A stretch of DNA of 64,000 nucleotides. Source: Bin16 sp965206315 (GTDB taxonomy: Bacteria > Chloroflexota > Dehalococcoidia > Lucifugimonadales > Australimonadaceae). The position numbers and the translations under genes were made by a program. Numbering within the stretch: position 1 is the stretch's first letter; every line of letters starts with the position of its first letter. This document shows positions 8,916 to 17,501 of this stretch, piece by piece. Below the pieces are notes generated by a model. That model had not been told where the DNA came from and ran no database searches. It saw only the letters and a program-made list of their open reading frames with translations. The stretch spans positions 1,116,001-1,180,000 of the forward strand of contig OZ242210.1 of NCBI GenBank assembly GCA_965206315.1, written 5' to 3'.

Positions 8916-10031
8916 CTATCCCGCGATGACGCCGGCGACCTCTGTCGCGTAGTGGTCCACCGCGTCCTGGTCGACCTCGACGCCGAGGCCGGGAAGGTGT
9001 GGCACGGTGATGTGCCCGCGTACGGGCACGAGCGGCTTCGTGAGCAGATCGTTCTCGAGCCGGGCGCCCCCACCGAGGCTTGCCGGGGCGGCCTTGCCGA
9101 GCACGGTGGCGAGGTGCAGCCCCGCCGCGATACCGACCCCCGTCTCCAGCGACGCGGAGACGGTGCTGCGCAGACCGTGCCTGGCCGCGTAGGCCATGAT
9201 GGCCTGAGCGGCGCGGATGCCGCCTGCCTGCGCCGCTTTCACCACCAGCACGTCCGCCGCCTCAGCTTCCACTACTCTGACCGCGTCGTTCATCACGCCG
9301 ACGGCCTCGTCCGCTGCGATGGGAACCGGTGAAACACTGCGGATGCGCGCGAGGCCGCTCATGTCCTCCGCGATGACCGGCTGCTCCACGAAGTCGAGGT
9401 CGAAGGGAGCGAGTCGCTCGACCGTGTGGATGGCGCGCTCTGCCGTCCAGCCTTCGTCCGCGTCGGCGCGGAGCGCGACGTCATCGCCGATCGCCTGGCG
9501 GATGGCGCGCACGATCTCGACGTCCGTGGCGGCATCCTGCGCACCGAGCGAAGCCTTCACGCACTCGTAGCCGTCCGCCACTGCGGCGCGGGCCTGCTCC
9601 GCCGCCTCGTCCGGCGGGAGGAAATCGAGGAGGCCCACCATCGGCGTCCAGTCGATGACACCGCCCAGCAGGTCGGTCACGGGGCGTCCGGCGTTCTTGC
9701 CCATCGCGTCGAAGGCGGCGGTCTCCAGCCCGAAGCGGAGCGCGTTGCCGGTCGCGCCGGGTGGGGCGAGGGCGGAGAGGATGTCGAAGGCGACGGCGGG
9801 GTGCAGGCCGAGCGCGGAGGGTGCGAGGTCGTGCAGGAGCGAGGCGAGGTCGGCGATGCGGGGAGGACGGCCGGGTCCGGCGGTGGCCGCCTCGCCGACT
9901 CCCACGAGGCCGTTGTCCATGTGCATCCAGATCAGCAGCGCGTTACGGCCCGCCTTGGAGGGGTCCAGGGCAAGCTCGGGCTGCCGCAGGGGGACGCGAA
10001 CGCCCCGCCATTCCATCTTGCTGACACGCAT
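8916..10031 (-). CDS. Enolase-superfamily protein (muconate cycloisomerase-like) with a changed KxK motif
   Basis: 371 residues from the ATG at 10031; in-frame ATGs at 10040 and 10016 are alternatives. An N-terminal capping domain (1-125) precedes a (beta/alpha)7-beta barrel. The three metal ligands are visible in LRADADEGW, DFVEQPV and IAADEAVG, and the sixth-strand lysine in VLVVKAAQAGGI. The second-strand motif reads VKASLG, so the position that is normally the second lysine of KxK is Ser161; K159 is the first. This places it in the muconate cycloisomerase / o-succinylbenzoate synthase / dipeptide epimerase group, but the canonical catalytic base is missing, so function cannot be assigned. 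It lies 57 bases behind recG on the same strand and upstream of sucC. Confidence 0.85.
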   Translation of the reverse strand: MRVSKMEWRGVRVPLRQPELALDPSKAGRNALLIWMHMDNGLVGVGEAATAGPGRPPRIADLASLLHDLAPSALGLHPAVAFDILSALAPPGATGNALRFGLETAAFDAMGKNAGRPVTDLLGGVIDWTPMVGLLDFLPPDEAAEQARAAVADGYECVKASLGAQDAATDVEIVRAIRQAIGDDVALRADADEGWTAERAIHTVERLAPFDLDFVEQPVIAEDMSGLARIRSVSPVPIAADEAVGVMNDAVRVVEAEAADVLVVKAAQAGGIRAAQAIMAYAARHGLRSTVSASLETGVGIAAGLHLATVLGKAAPASLGGGARLENDLLTKPLVPVRGHITVPHLPGLGVEVDQDAVDHYATEVAGVIAG

Positions 10032-10088
10032 GGCGTGCATTATGGGCGCGGGACAGAGGCCGGGCAAGCGAGCTCCCTCCGGCGCGGA

Positions 10089-12815
10089 TCAGGCCATTTC
10101 GTCCGTTACGGCTGCGGTGAGGCGGTCGACGGCGGCGCGGAGCCCCGTGAGCGTCTCCAGTTCCGGGTCGGCATCGAGGATGCGCCCGGCGTGCTCTCTC
10201 GACGCGTCGAGCAGGTCGCGGTCACTGGGGCGCGCCATCCTGACGGGGGCGACGCCGGACTGGCGGGTGCCGAAGAAATCGCCCTGGCTCCGCATCTCGA
10301 GGTCGGCCTCCGCTATCTCGAAACCGTCGTTCGTGCGCACGAGCACCTTCAACCGTTCTCTGCTCGATTCGGCCTGCGCGAGGGCAGCGCGGAACCACTG
10401 CTCCACTTCCCGCCAGTCGTCGCCGTTGGCAACGCGGCGCTGGCGCGCATCGCTCAGGCGCTGGAACGTCTCGTCCTCCGATTCAGACACGAGGAAGCAG
10501 TAGCTCCGGTGCGCGCCGCGCCCAACGCGTCCGCGGAGCTGGTGGAGCTGGGCGAGTCCGAACCGCGTAGGGCTCTGGACCATCATCACCGTCGCGTTCG
10601 GGACGTCGATGCCGACCTCGATGACGGGCGTCGAGACGAGGACGTCTATCTCTCCGGCGCGGAACGCGTCCATGACGGCCTGCTTCTCGGGGAGCGGCAT
10701 CCGCCCGTGGAGCAGGCCAACGCGCGCGTCGGCGAGCGTGGTCGACCGCAGGCGCTCGTACTCCGCAACCGCGGTGAGCGGAGGGAGCGCCGCCGACTCC
10801 GGGATGAGGTCGGAGTCCTCATCCATCGCATCGTCGTCGTCATCGGCGCCGTTGTAACGGTCGTCCGCGTCGTCGATGCGGGGGTAGACGACGAAGCACT
10901 GGCGCCCCTCCCGCACCTGGGTCAGCAGATAGCGCTCGGCATCGGCAGCGCGGGCGAGGTCGACGCTGCGCGTCAGTATCTCCTGCCGTCCCGCGGGGAA
11001 TTCGCGCATGGTGGAGATCTCCAAGCCGCCGTAGAGCGTGAGCGCGAGCGTGCGCGGGATGGGCGTGGCGGACATGAGCAGCAGGTGCGGCTCGCCGACA
11101 GCGCTCTTGCCGCGCAGCGCCATGCGCTGGAGGACGCCGAAGCGATGCTGCTCGTCTCCCACGGCAAGGGCGAGGTTTGGCAGCGCGACCTGCTTCTGGA
11201 TGAGAGCGTGCGTGCCGATGAGCAGGTCCAACGAGCCGTCCTCCGCCATCCTGAGTATCTCGCGGCGGGGAGCGGCGCGCGTGCTGCCGGTGAGCAGCGC
11301 GACGGTCACGGGCTGCTCCCTGCCCTCAAGCGCGGCGGAGAACCAGTCCGGGTTCTCCAGGGAATGCTCCGGGCCACTCAGCAGGCGTCGAAGGTTGAGG
11401 AAGTGCTGTTCCGCGAGCACCTCGGTGGGGGCCATCATGGCGCCCTGGCAGCCGCCCGCGACGGCGGCGAGCAGCATCGCGACGGCGACGACCGTCTTGC
11501 CGGAGCCGACGTCGCCCTGCAGCAGACGGCTCATGGGCCTGCCGTCGCTCGACACGTCCCGCATCGCCTCGTCGAGCGCGACGCGCTGGCCCTGCGTCAG
11601 TTCGAACGGCAGGGACGCGATGAACGACTCCACCATCGGCGGGAAAGCGGGAAGGACGATGCCCTCCTGGGTGGACGTGTAGTTGCGCTCCATGCCGACC
11701 CGGAGCTGGATGGCGAGGAACTCGTCGAAGGCGAGCCGCCGCCGCGCCTGCTCCTTCGCGTCCTCGGAGTCCGGGTAGTGCGTCTGCTCGATGGCCTCCG
11801 CGAGCGTGAGCAGGCCAACGTCCTCGCGCACGGCGTCCGGCAGCGGGTCGGGTATGCGGAGGCTGCCGCCGCCGTTCTTCGTGCTGTCGAGCGCCTCGCG
11901 GACAATCTCGCGCATCCGGCGGGGTGGGATGCGTTTGCCCTTCGTTGTGGCAGCCGACGGGTAGAACGGCACGAGGCCCGCTGTGTGCAGGCCGGGAGCG
12001 GCGGCGCTCCCCTGCAACTCCCACTCCGGCGACTCCATCTGCCTCTTGCCCTTAAAGAGCGTCACCTTGCCGCTGAGCACGATGCGGGGGACGCCGCTGG
12101 GCGTGTGGGCCGTAGCAGCGATGGCCTTCTTGAGCTGCTGCGCGATCCACGGGTTGCCCCACCAGATGACGCGGATGTTGCCGGTGTCGTCGCCGACGAC
12201 CGCCTCGGTGGCCCGGATGCGCCCGCCGCGCCCGAGCCGCACTTCATACGCCTCCCAGAGCACTGCCTCGATCGTCTGCTCCTCGCCCGCGCGCAACCTG
12301 GCGACGGCGGTCCGCTCCCTGCGGTCGACGTGATGCAGGGGGAAGAGATAGAGGAGGTCACGGACGGTGGGGTCCGGGCTCGTCAGCATCCGCCTCCGGA
12401 TGAGCATCCGCCGGATGGCGGCCGCCTGCGGGCGATTGACGGTCCGCAGCGCGCTCAGGGGCACGTCGAGCGGATTGCCCACAGGTTGTGGCGGAGTCGA
12501 CTCGGGCGGCGAGGTCGGGCGCCTGCCGGGGCGCGCTGCGGGCTGAGCGTCGCCGAGAAAGCGACGAACTTCATCCGCCCATCGCTCGCGGCGCGCCGGG
12601 TCGAGTTCCGCATAGGCGACCGAGAGAAGGCCGCGCTCGTCCAACGTCTTCAGCGCTGGGTCCGCGCCCGCCTGTCCACGGAGCGTTTCGAGGAAGCGGT
12701 CGAGTCCGCCGGCGACGGCCTTGTCCGGGAAGCCATTGGCCGCCTCCATGTCGAGGATGTTCCGCAGGGCCCGCACCTGGGAGGAGCCAGCCCGTCCGCC
12801 GCGCTTCGTCGTCAC
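10089..12815 (-). CDS. recG: ATP-dependent DNA helicase RecG
   Basis: 908 residues, longer than the roughly 690 of E. coli because of an N-terminal extension of about 130-150 residues ahead of the OB-fold wedge domain. The wedge is near 150-280. The superfamily 2 helicase core has Walker A GDVGSGKT (K440), a DEQHRFG box and QLRGRVGRG near the C-terminus. An acidic insert (DDADDRYNGADDDDDAMDE) sits between the helicase lobes. RecG reverses stalled replication forks and branch-migrates Holliday junctions. It starts 10 bases after the upstream oxidoreductase gene stop, so they are probably co-transcribed. Confidence 0.96.
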   Translation of the reverse strand: MTTKRGGRAGSSQVRALRNILDMEAANGFPDKAVAGGLDRFLETLRGQAGADPALKTLDERGLLSVAYAELDPARRERWADEVRRFLGDAQPAARPGRRPTSPPESTPPQPVGNPLDVPLSALRTVNRPQAAAIRRMLIRRRMLTSPDPTVRDLLYLFPLHHVDRRERTAVARLRAGEEQTIEAVLWEAYEVRLGRGGRIRATEAVVGDDTGNIRVIWWGNPWIAQQLKKAIAATAHTPSGVPRIVLSGKVTLFKGKRQMESPEWELQGSAAAPGLHTAGLVPFYPSAATTKGKRIPPRRMREIVREALDSTKNGGGSLRIPDPLPDAVREDVGLLTLAEAIEQTHYPDSEDAKEQARRRLAFDEFLAIQLRVGMERNYTSTQEGIVLPAFPPMVESFIASLPFELTQGQRVALDEAMRDVSSDGRPMSRLLQGDVGSGKTVVAVAMLLAAVAGGCQGAMMAPTEVLAEQHFLNLRRLLSGPEHSLENPDWFSAALEGREQPVTVALLTGSTRAAPRREILRMAEDGSLDLLIGTHALIQKQVALPNLALAVGDEQHRFGVLQRMALRGKSAVGEPHLLLMSATPIPRTLALTLYGGLEISTMREFPAGRQEILTRSVDLARAADAERYLLTQVREGRQCFVVYPRIDDADDRYNGADDDDDAMDEDSDLIPESAALPPLTAVAEYERLRSTTLADARVGLLHGRMPLPEKQAVMDAFRAGEIDVLVSTPVIEVGIDVPNATVMMVQSPTRFGLAQLHQLRGRVGRGAHRSYCFLVSESEDETFQRLSDARQRRVANGDDWREVEQWFRAALAQAESSRERLKVLVRTNDGFEIAEADLEMRSQGDFFGTRQSGVAPVRMARPSDRDLLDASREHAGRILDADPELETLTGLRAAVDRLTAAVTDEMA

Positions 12816-12825
12816 TGTTCCCTTG

Positions 12826-13917
12826 CTAGACCTCCTGCGCGCGGCCGGTGTCCGACGCGCGCTGGACGGCGTCCATGAGGCGGTGGTGTTCGACAGCGTC
12901 GGCGAAGTCGGGGTGGAACTCGCGATCGTTGAGGATGGCGTCAGCGTAGGCAGCCCAGAGCTTGCCGATGTTCACGGAGCCGCCCTGGATCCCGGCGGCG
13001 GTGACCCACTCATCCTGCGGTGGGACGAGGGTGCGGAGCTCGGCCTCGCCGTCCAAGGCCACGCGCAGTTCGCCCGGGCTGGTGTGCGTGGAGCTGGAGG
13101 AGTCGAGGGTTATGGTGCCGCGCGAACCGTGTATCTGCATGCTGTGGCCGGTGCCGACCGCTGCGACGGACGCGACGTGCACGGAGAAGGCCGCGCCGCT
13201 CTCCAGCGCGCCGCTGACGAGGACGTGGTCCGGCGAGGTGACGGAGAACCGCTCGCCGGTGTCGCTCGCCGCCCATTCCTTCGTCTGGGTGCTGACGGCG
13301 GAGGCGATGGTGCGCGCGGGGCCGACCATGGAGATGAGGCCGTCCATGGCGTGGCCGAAGGTGATGCTGAGCGTGTTGGCGTGGGCACTCGCGTCCCGCA
13401 TCCAGATCCGGCCGGAAGGACGGGAGAGTGCGCCGCTGGCGAACTGGATGAGGCTCACGCTGAGCACGTCGCCGATCGAGCCGCTGTCGATGAGCCGCCT
13501 GATCTCCCGGTACTGGGCGGAGTGGCGGGACTGGAGGCCGACGCACGTTCGGACACCCGCGGCATTCGCGAGTTCGGTCATCTCCTCCGCCTGGGCCATG
13601 GTCGTGCCGAGCGGCCACTCGGTATAGACATGCTTGCCTGCGGCGATGACGTCCTTCGTCAGCTCATGGTGGGTGGGGAGTTTGACGACGACGGCTGCGA
13701 CGTCGACCTCCGGGTTCGCCAGGAGGTCGTGGTGGTTGTCGTACGCGTACTTCGCGCCGAACTTCGCCGCAGCCTCGTCCGCCGACTCCTGCCTCGTGGT
13801 GGAGACGGCAACGAGCTCGACGCCGGGGATGCCCGCCGCCATCGCGGGCATGTGGGCGCGTCCCGCCCAGCCGTTCACGTTGCCGCCGATGATGCCGACC
13901 CTGATGCTGTCTGCCAT
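12826..13917 (-). CDS. Gfo/Idh/MocA (Gal80-like) NAD(P)-dependent oxidoreductase
   Basis: 363 residues. The N-terminal Rossmann part begins RVGIIGGNVNGWAGRAHMPAM, and the family strand AAVVVKLPTHHELTKDVIAAGKHVYTEWPLG (about 86-116) has EWPLG in place of the common EKP. The C-terminal alpha/beta domain follows. Enzymes of this family oxidise sugars, inositols or related polyols. The EWPL variant is the one seen in Gal80-type members, some of which bind NAD(P) without catalysis, so an enzyme or a sensor are both possible. It heads a minus-strand run towards recG and faces the repeat-bearing gap at 13.9-14.3 kb, which must carry its promoter. Confidence 0.85.
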   Translation of the reverse strand: MADSIRVGIIGGNVNGWAGRAHMPAMAAGIPGVELVAVSTTRQESADEAAAKFGAKYAYDNHHDLLANPEVDVAAVVVKLPTHHELTKDVIAAGKHVYTEWPLGTTMAQAEEMTELANAAGVRTCVGLQSRHSAQYREIRRLIDSGSIGDVLSVSLIQFASGALSRPSGRIWMRDASAHANTLSITFGHAMDGLISMVGPARTIASAVSTQTKEWAASDTGERFSVTSPDHVLVSGALESGAAFSVHVASVAAVGTGHSMQIHGSRGTITLDSSSSTHTSPGELRVALDGEAELRTLVPPQDEWVTAAGIQGGSVNIGKLWAAYADAILNDREFHPDFADAVEHHRLMDAVQRASDTGRAQEV

Positions 13918-13984
13918 GTTCTTCGCTCCGCTCCTCAGAATCTCACGAACCCGGCCATGCTATGTGGGACGCGCTATCCGGGCA

Positions 13985-14146
13985 ACCGGCCCGAATCAAG
14001 AGTGCCAACCTCCTTTCAACTTGGCACCCTTAATCGCCGGTCTACGAGTAAATCGAGGGCTGGGTTTGGCACTCTTGGCACTCTTAATGCGGGCATTTCC
14101 CTGGCCACGTCCTGCTTCCCGCGATTAAGGACGCAAGAGTGCCAAC
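13985..14146. repeat. Cluster of inverted and direct copies of a ~20-bp repeat (core TTGGCACTC)
   Basis: The unit is close to TTGGCACTCTTAATCGCGGG. Copies: 13985-14009 (minus), 14021-14040 (plus, one base changed in the core), a half copy at 14066-14074 directly followed by a full one at 14075-14094 (plus, nine-base tandem), and 14117-14146 (minus, with a six-base insert). The 13-mer CAAGAGTGCCAAC is identical at 13997-14009 and 14134-14146. Alternating orientation fits operator or iteron-like sites, or a decayed dispersed repeat. Confidence 0.7.
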
Positions 14147-14262
14147 GAAAACAAGTTTCGCGCCGGAGCCATAGGCCCCGTTGATGGTTGCTGCGTATAC
14201 GACGGTCATGCAAACAGCGTAGCGGACGCGGGGGCGACCGTGTAAGGGGCGGGTGTCATCTT

Positions 14263-14321
14263 GTAGAAGGGTACGCCCCTCTGCGCTCCTCATTCGAGGG
14301 TGCGCGGAGGGACGCTCCTAC
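14263..14321. repeat. Imperfect 59-base inverted repeat
   Basis: GTAG at 14263 pairs with CTAC ending at 14321, and the arms stay complementary with several mismatches and a four-base bulge; the loop is ATTC-like near 14293-14296. The inner segment 14275-14293 matches 6733-6751 at 17 of 19 positions, so it looks like a member of a small dispersed hairpin family rather than a terminator: there is no T run. Confidence 0.5.
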
Positions 14322-14347
14322 ACCGGACGTCAGCGACTAAATCCCGA

Positions 14348-15451
14348 CTATATCCCGTAGAGCGCGCGGGGATTGTCCGACAGGAGCTTGTCGACCAGCG
14401 CCGAGGGGTACTCTTCCCGCGAGCGCAGGGTCTTCACCATGTGCAGCTGCGCCGAGGGGTCAGCGATGACGCCTTCCCTCCCATGGTGCCCATAGTCCGT
14501 CCCGACGACGATGTGGTCCTCGCCGATGTAGTCCACGAGGTACGGGAGGTCTTCATCAACCTCGTAGGAGACCCACATGTTGTACTGCTCGAAGAGCCGG
14601 GGACCCCATCGCCACGGCTCCTCGGTCGACAGGGTGCGCAGGCAGTGGAACACGAAGGGCACCCACGAAGCGCCCGTCTCGATGAAGCCGAAGCGCAGCC
14701 GGGGAAACTCCTCCGGGATCTTGTTCGCGACGAGGTTCCGGAAGGCGGACAACGGTGGGAGCCGACCGTGGGTGAAGCTGGAGCTGCGGCGGATGTCGAC
14801 CAGGTTGTTCAGGGCCGGCGCGCCCTGGCCTTGGTGGACGCAGATGGTCAGGCCCAGCGCCTGGGCCTCCTCGTACACGGGGAAGAAGTAGGGGTCATCC
14901 AACATCAGGTCCTTCTCGATACCGCGGAAGAAGAGGCCCACCGCTCCGTGTTCGGCCCCGAAGTGCATCTCGCGGATCGTGGCGTCGATGTCCCGCAGTG
15001 GGGGGACCAGCGCCCAACGGATGCGTCCCTCCGAGCGGTCCGAGATGCCGCCCAGGTGGCGGTTGTACGCCTGCGCCAAGGCCGCTTCCAAGGTGGGATC
15101 GTCGGTGAGCCATGCCAGGAACAGCGTTGGGTAGATGACCTGCACGTCCGTGCCCATGAAGTCCATGTGGCTGTAGCGGAGGTCCATGTCCGTCATGTCG
15201 CGGGACGTGACGTCCAGGTTCTTCTGCACGAAGTCTTGGAGCGTGGGCGTGACCAGGATGTTGCTGGCCCGGCCTGCCGCCTTGGGCACGATCTTGCCGT
15301 CTATGAGCCACATCGCATTGAAGTGGCCATAGACGGTATCGCCCGGGATCTGGATGAGTACGGGCCTGCGGTCGTAGAAATCGGGGTCCAGGTGTTCCCA
15401 CATCTGCGGCGGTTCAGCGATGTGCGTGTCGGCATCGATTATCTGCGTCAT
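14348..15451 (-). CDS. Amidohydrolase 2 (ACMSD-like) family hydrolase/decarboxylase
   Basis: 367 residues of the metal-dependent amidohydrolase_2 family. The N-terminus MTQIIDADTHIAEPPQMW gives the first metal motif (DADTH with a trailing EP). CVHQG supplies a barrel histidine, RFGFIETGASW the usual aromatic/acidic strand, and VVGTDYGHHG the late catalytic aspartate. Family members decarboxylate or hydrolyse aromatic and heterocyclic acids. It is homologous along its whole length to the product at 16352-17449, so the cluster carries two paralogs around a dehydrogenase gene. It is the last gene of the tct block, 45 bases after the dehydrogenase. Exact substrate unknown. Confidence 0.82.
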   Translation of the reverse strand: MTQIIDADTHIAEPPQMWEHLDPDFYDRRPVLIQIPGDTVYGHFNAMWLIDGKIVPKAAGRASNILVTPTLQDFVQKNLDVTSRDMTDMDLRYSHMDFMGTDVQVIYPTLFLAWLTDDPTLEAALAQAYNRHLGGISDRSEGRIRWALVPPLRDIDATIREMHFGAEHGAVGLFFRGIEKDLMLDDPYFFPVYEEAQALGLTICVHQGQGAPALNNLVDIRRSSSFTHGRLPPLSAFRNLVANKIPEEFPRLRFGFIETGASWVPFVFHCLRTLSTEEPWRWGPRLFEQYNMWVSYEVDEDLPYLVDYIGEDHIVVGTDYGHHGREGVIADPSAQLHMVKTLRSREEYPSALVDKLLSDNPRALYGI

Positions 15452-15496
15452 GAGCGCCTCCTCATTCTCCCGCGCGGCCAGTCATCACACGTTCCC

Positions 15497-16294
15497 CTAG
15501 TCCATCCGGACCGACGGCCAGTCCTTCAGTAGCTCGAAACAGAGCGCGGCGACGGGCATCTGGACATTGTGGACGTTCGCGATCGCGAGCGTCGTCTCGA
15601 GGTCCTTGTGCACCCACGGCGTCGGCCCCAGGCTTCCCCAGTCCTTGACCCAGCGATTGTAGCCGGGAGAGAACTGCAGAGCGTCTCTCACGGCCTCCGG
15701 ACTCATGCCGTGCTCAGCGGCAAACCGCAGGGCTTCACGGGTAGCCGCGAGCGTTGTCCAGAGCAGGACGTTGTTGACGTTCTTCACCACCTCGCCAGTC
15801 CCGAGGGGGCCGGCACAGACGATGTGTTCACCCATGGCCCGGAGGACCGGGGTCACGCGCTCTATCTCCCCTTCATCGCCTCCCACGAGGAACGCGAGCG
15901 TCCCGTCAATCGCCCCTCGTTCGCCTCCCGTAACCGGCGCATCCAGCACACTGACGCCTTTCGCCTCCGCCAACGCGCCCAGGCTGGTTACCGTGGTGGG
16001 TCGAAGCGAGCTGCACAGGACCGCCACCGTGCCCGGTCTCGCTCCATCGAGGATGCCATCGGGGCCTGTGACCACGTCGGTCGTCTGCTTGTCGTTGACC
16101 ACCATCACGACGATCACGTCGCTGGATTCGGCAACTTCTTTCGGACTGCCCGCCCTGCGTGCACCGTCCTCGACCAGCGCATCGACCGATGATGCAACGA
16201 CGTCATGGACGGTGACGGCGTACCCGTTCTTCAACAGGTTCCTCGCCATCGCGCCACCCATGTTGCCAACCCCGATGACGCCCACGTTGTCCAT
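15497..16294 (-). CDS. 3-hydroxyisobutyrate dehydrogenase-family beta-hydroxyacid dehydrogenase
   Basis: 265 residues from the ATG at 16294, preceded by AGGGGAGG; an upstream in-frame ATG at 16330 would only add 12 unconserved residues. Motifs are GVIGVGNMGGAMARNLL (NAD(P) binding), DAPVTGGERGAIDGTLAFLVGG (substrate binding) and GTGEVVKNVNNVLLW (the catalytic lysine). It should oxidise a short beta-hydroxyacid to the semialdehyde or oxo-acid. Because it sits between two amidohydrolase paralogs and behind a carboxylate transporter, it probably acts in the same catabolic path. A second family member lies at 20998-21888. Confidence 0.85.
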   Translation of the reverse strand: MDNVGVIGVGNMGGAMARNLLKNGYAVTVHDVVASSVDALVEDGARRAGSPKEVAESSDVIVVMVVNDKQTTDVVTGPDGILDGARPGTVAVLCSSLRPTTVTSLGALAEAKGVSVLDAPVTGGERGAIDGTLAFLVGGDEGEIERVTPVLRAMGEHIVCAGPLGTGEVVKNVNNVLLWTTLAATREALRFAAEHGMSPEAVRDALQFSPGYNRWVKDWGSLGPTPWVHKDLETTLAIANVHNVQMPVAALCFELLKDWPSVRMD

Positions 16295-16351
16295 GATGCC
16301 TCCCCTTGCCAGCCACGCCGAACCGCGCAACCACCCTATCCGAGCGGCCGT

Positions 16352-17449
16352 CTACTCGAACAGCAGCGCATACAGGCGGCGAGCGTTCTCGCAGAGGATC
16401 TTGTCCGCCACCGCCGGGGAGAGGTCGCCGCGGCCGCGGACCGCCTGTTCCATCTGGCGCTCTTCGGACGGGTCCTGATGTCCATAGTCAGACCCAATGA
16501 CGATGTTGTCCTCTCCGATGTGGCTTATGAGATAGGGGATGTCCTCGTCCGCCTCACAAGCGATGAAGAGGCGGTAGTCCCGAAAGAGCTGCGGGCCCCA
16601 TTCTTCGCTGGGAGTTCTTGCCCACCGGTGCAGCTGGTGCAGCAGGTAGGGAACCCAGGAGGCGCCGGCTTCGATAAAGCCGAACCGCAGCGTGGGGAAG
16701 CGTTCGGGGACCCTGTTCGCCACGATGTCGCGGAAGCCGAAGATGGGCAACGACCTCACGTGAGGGAAGGTCGCGCTCAACGCGACGTCCGTGATGTTCG
16801 TCCAGGCCGGGCACCCGGCTCCGGTGTGCACGCACACGGGGAGGTCGGCCTGCTCCAGTTCGCCGTAGACAGGGTAGAAGTACGGGTCAGCCAGGGAGAG
16901 GTCCTTCTCTATACCCCGGAACAGAGCGCCGACCGCGCCATGCTCCCTGGCGAAGCCCACTTCCTGTAGAGAGGCCTCGATAGAACGCAGCGGCAATACA
17001 GCTATCCACCTGATGCGCCCGCCGGTCCTGTCACACGCCTCCGCCATCCACCGGTTGTAAGCCTGGCAGAGCGCCACCTCGAGCTGTGGGTCGTCCGTCA
17101 GGTAGATGATGAACAGTGTCGGGTAGACCACCTGGATATCGATCCCGAGCCTGTCCATCTCGGCCACACGGGCCAACGGGTCCGTCAGTTCCCTGGCCCC
17201 CAGTGGGATGTCGTCACGTTTCTGTTCCCGCGCAGCCAGGGAAGGCGTGTGCAGAAATATGCCGCCGCGTCCGCCGGGCTTGGGGATGATGCTCCCGTCG
17301 ATCAGCCAGAAGGCGTTGCTCTCCTTGTACAGCGTATCCGTGGGGACCGCGACGGGTATCGGTCTCCGCGCGTACATCGCTTCAGGGATCTCTGTCCAGA
17401 TATCCGCGGGCTCGATTATGTGCGTATCGGCGTCGACGATGCCTGCCAT
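16352..17449 (-). CDS. Amidohydrolase 2 (ACMSD-like) family hydrolase/decarboxylase, paralog
   Basis: 365 residues. MAGIVDADTHIIEPADIW, CVHTGAGCPAW, RFGFIEAGASWVPYLLHQL and VIGSDYGHQDPSEER are the counterparts of the metal and catalytic motifs in the 14348-15451 product, with shared stretches such as AFWLIDGSIIPKPGGRGGIF. It starts 52 bases after tctB. A pair of such enzymes beside a tricarboxylate-type transporter suggests two successive steps on related aromatic or cyclic acids, or an oligomer of unlike subunits; both are inference. Confidence 0.82.
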   Translation of the reverse strand: MAGIVDADTHIIEPADIWTEIPEAMYARRPIPVAVPTDTLYKESNAFWLIDGSIIPKPGGRGGIFLHTPSLAAREQKRDDIPLGARELTDPLARVAEMDRLGIDIQVVYPTLFIIYLTDDPQLEVALCQAYNRWMAEACDRTGGRIRWIAVLPLRSIEASLQEVGFAREHGAVGALFRGIEKDLSLADPYFYPVYGELEQADLPVCVHTGAGCPAWTNITDVALSATFPHVRSLPIFGFRDIVANRVPERFPTLRFGFIEAGASWVPYLLHQLHRWARTPSEEWGPQLFRDYRLFIACEADEDIPYLISHIGEDNIVIGSDYGHQDPSEERQMEQAVRGRGDLSPAVADKILCENARRLYALLFE

Positions 17450-17501
17450 GTTCCCCTCCCCTTTCTTTATGGACGGAACACTCCGTCAGCCGTAGTCCAA
17501 C

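Larger units (their letters stand above)
13918..14347. other. 430-base gap with repeats, no convincing gene
   Basis: The gap lies between the Gfo/Idh/MocA start and the end of an amidohydrolase gene on the same strand. Its left half holds four to five copies of a ~20-base repeat (13985-14146), its right half an imperfect inverted repeat (14263-14321). A 41-codon frame on the minus strand (14084-14209) crosses two repeat copies and is not called. No RNA gene was recognised. Confidence 0.6.

Noticed and set aside
9426..12878. Very long open frame antisense to recG and the enolase-superfamily gene
   Set aside because: A product of high GC third positions on the opposite strand; it is rich in Arg/Gly/Ala/His without domains, while recG on the other strand is unmistakable.
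13985..14146. CIRCE (HrcA) operator
   Set aside because: TTGGCACTC resembles the CIRCE half site TTAGCACTC, but no pair has the inverted N9 spacing and no chaperone gene is near.
14084..14209. 41-codon minus-strand frame starting MTVVYAATINGAYGSG, with TACGCT six bases before ATG
   Set aside because: It crosses two copies of the repeat cluster, has no recognised family and its end is made of repeat sequence.
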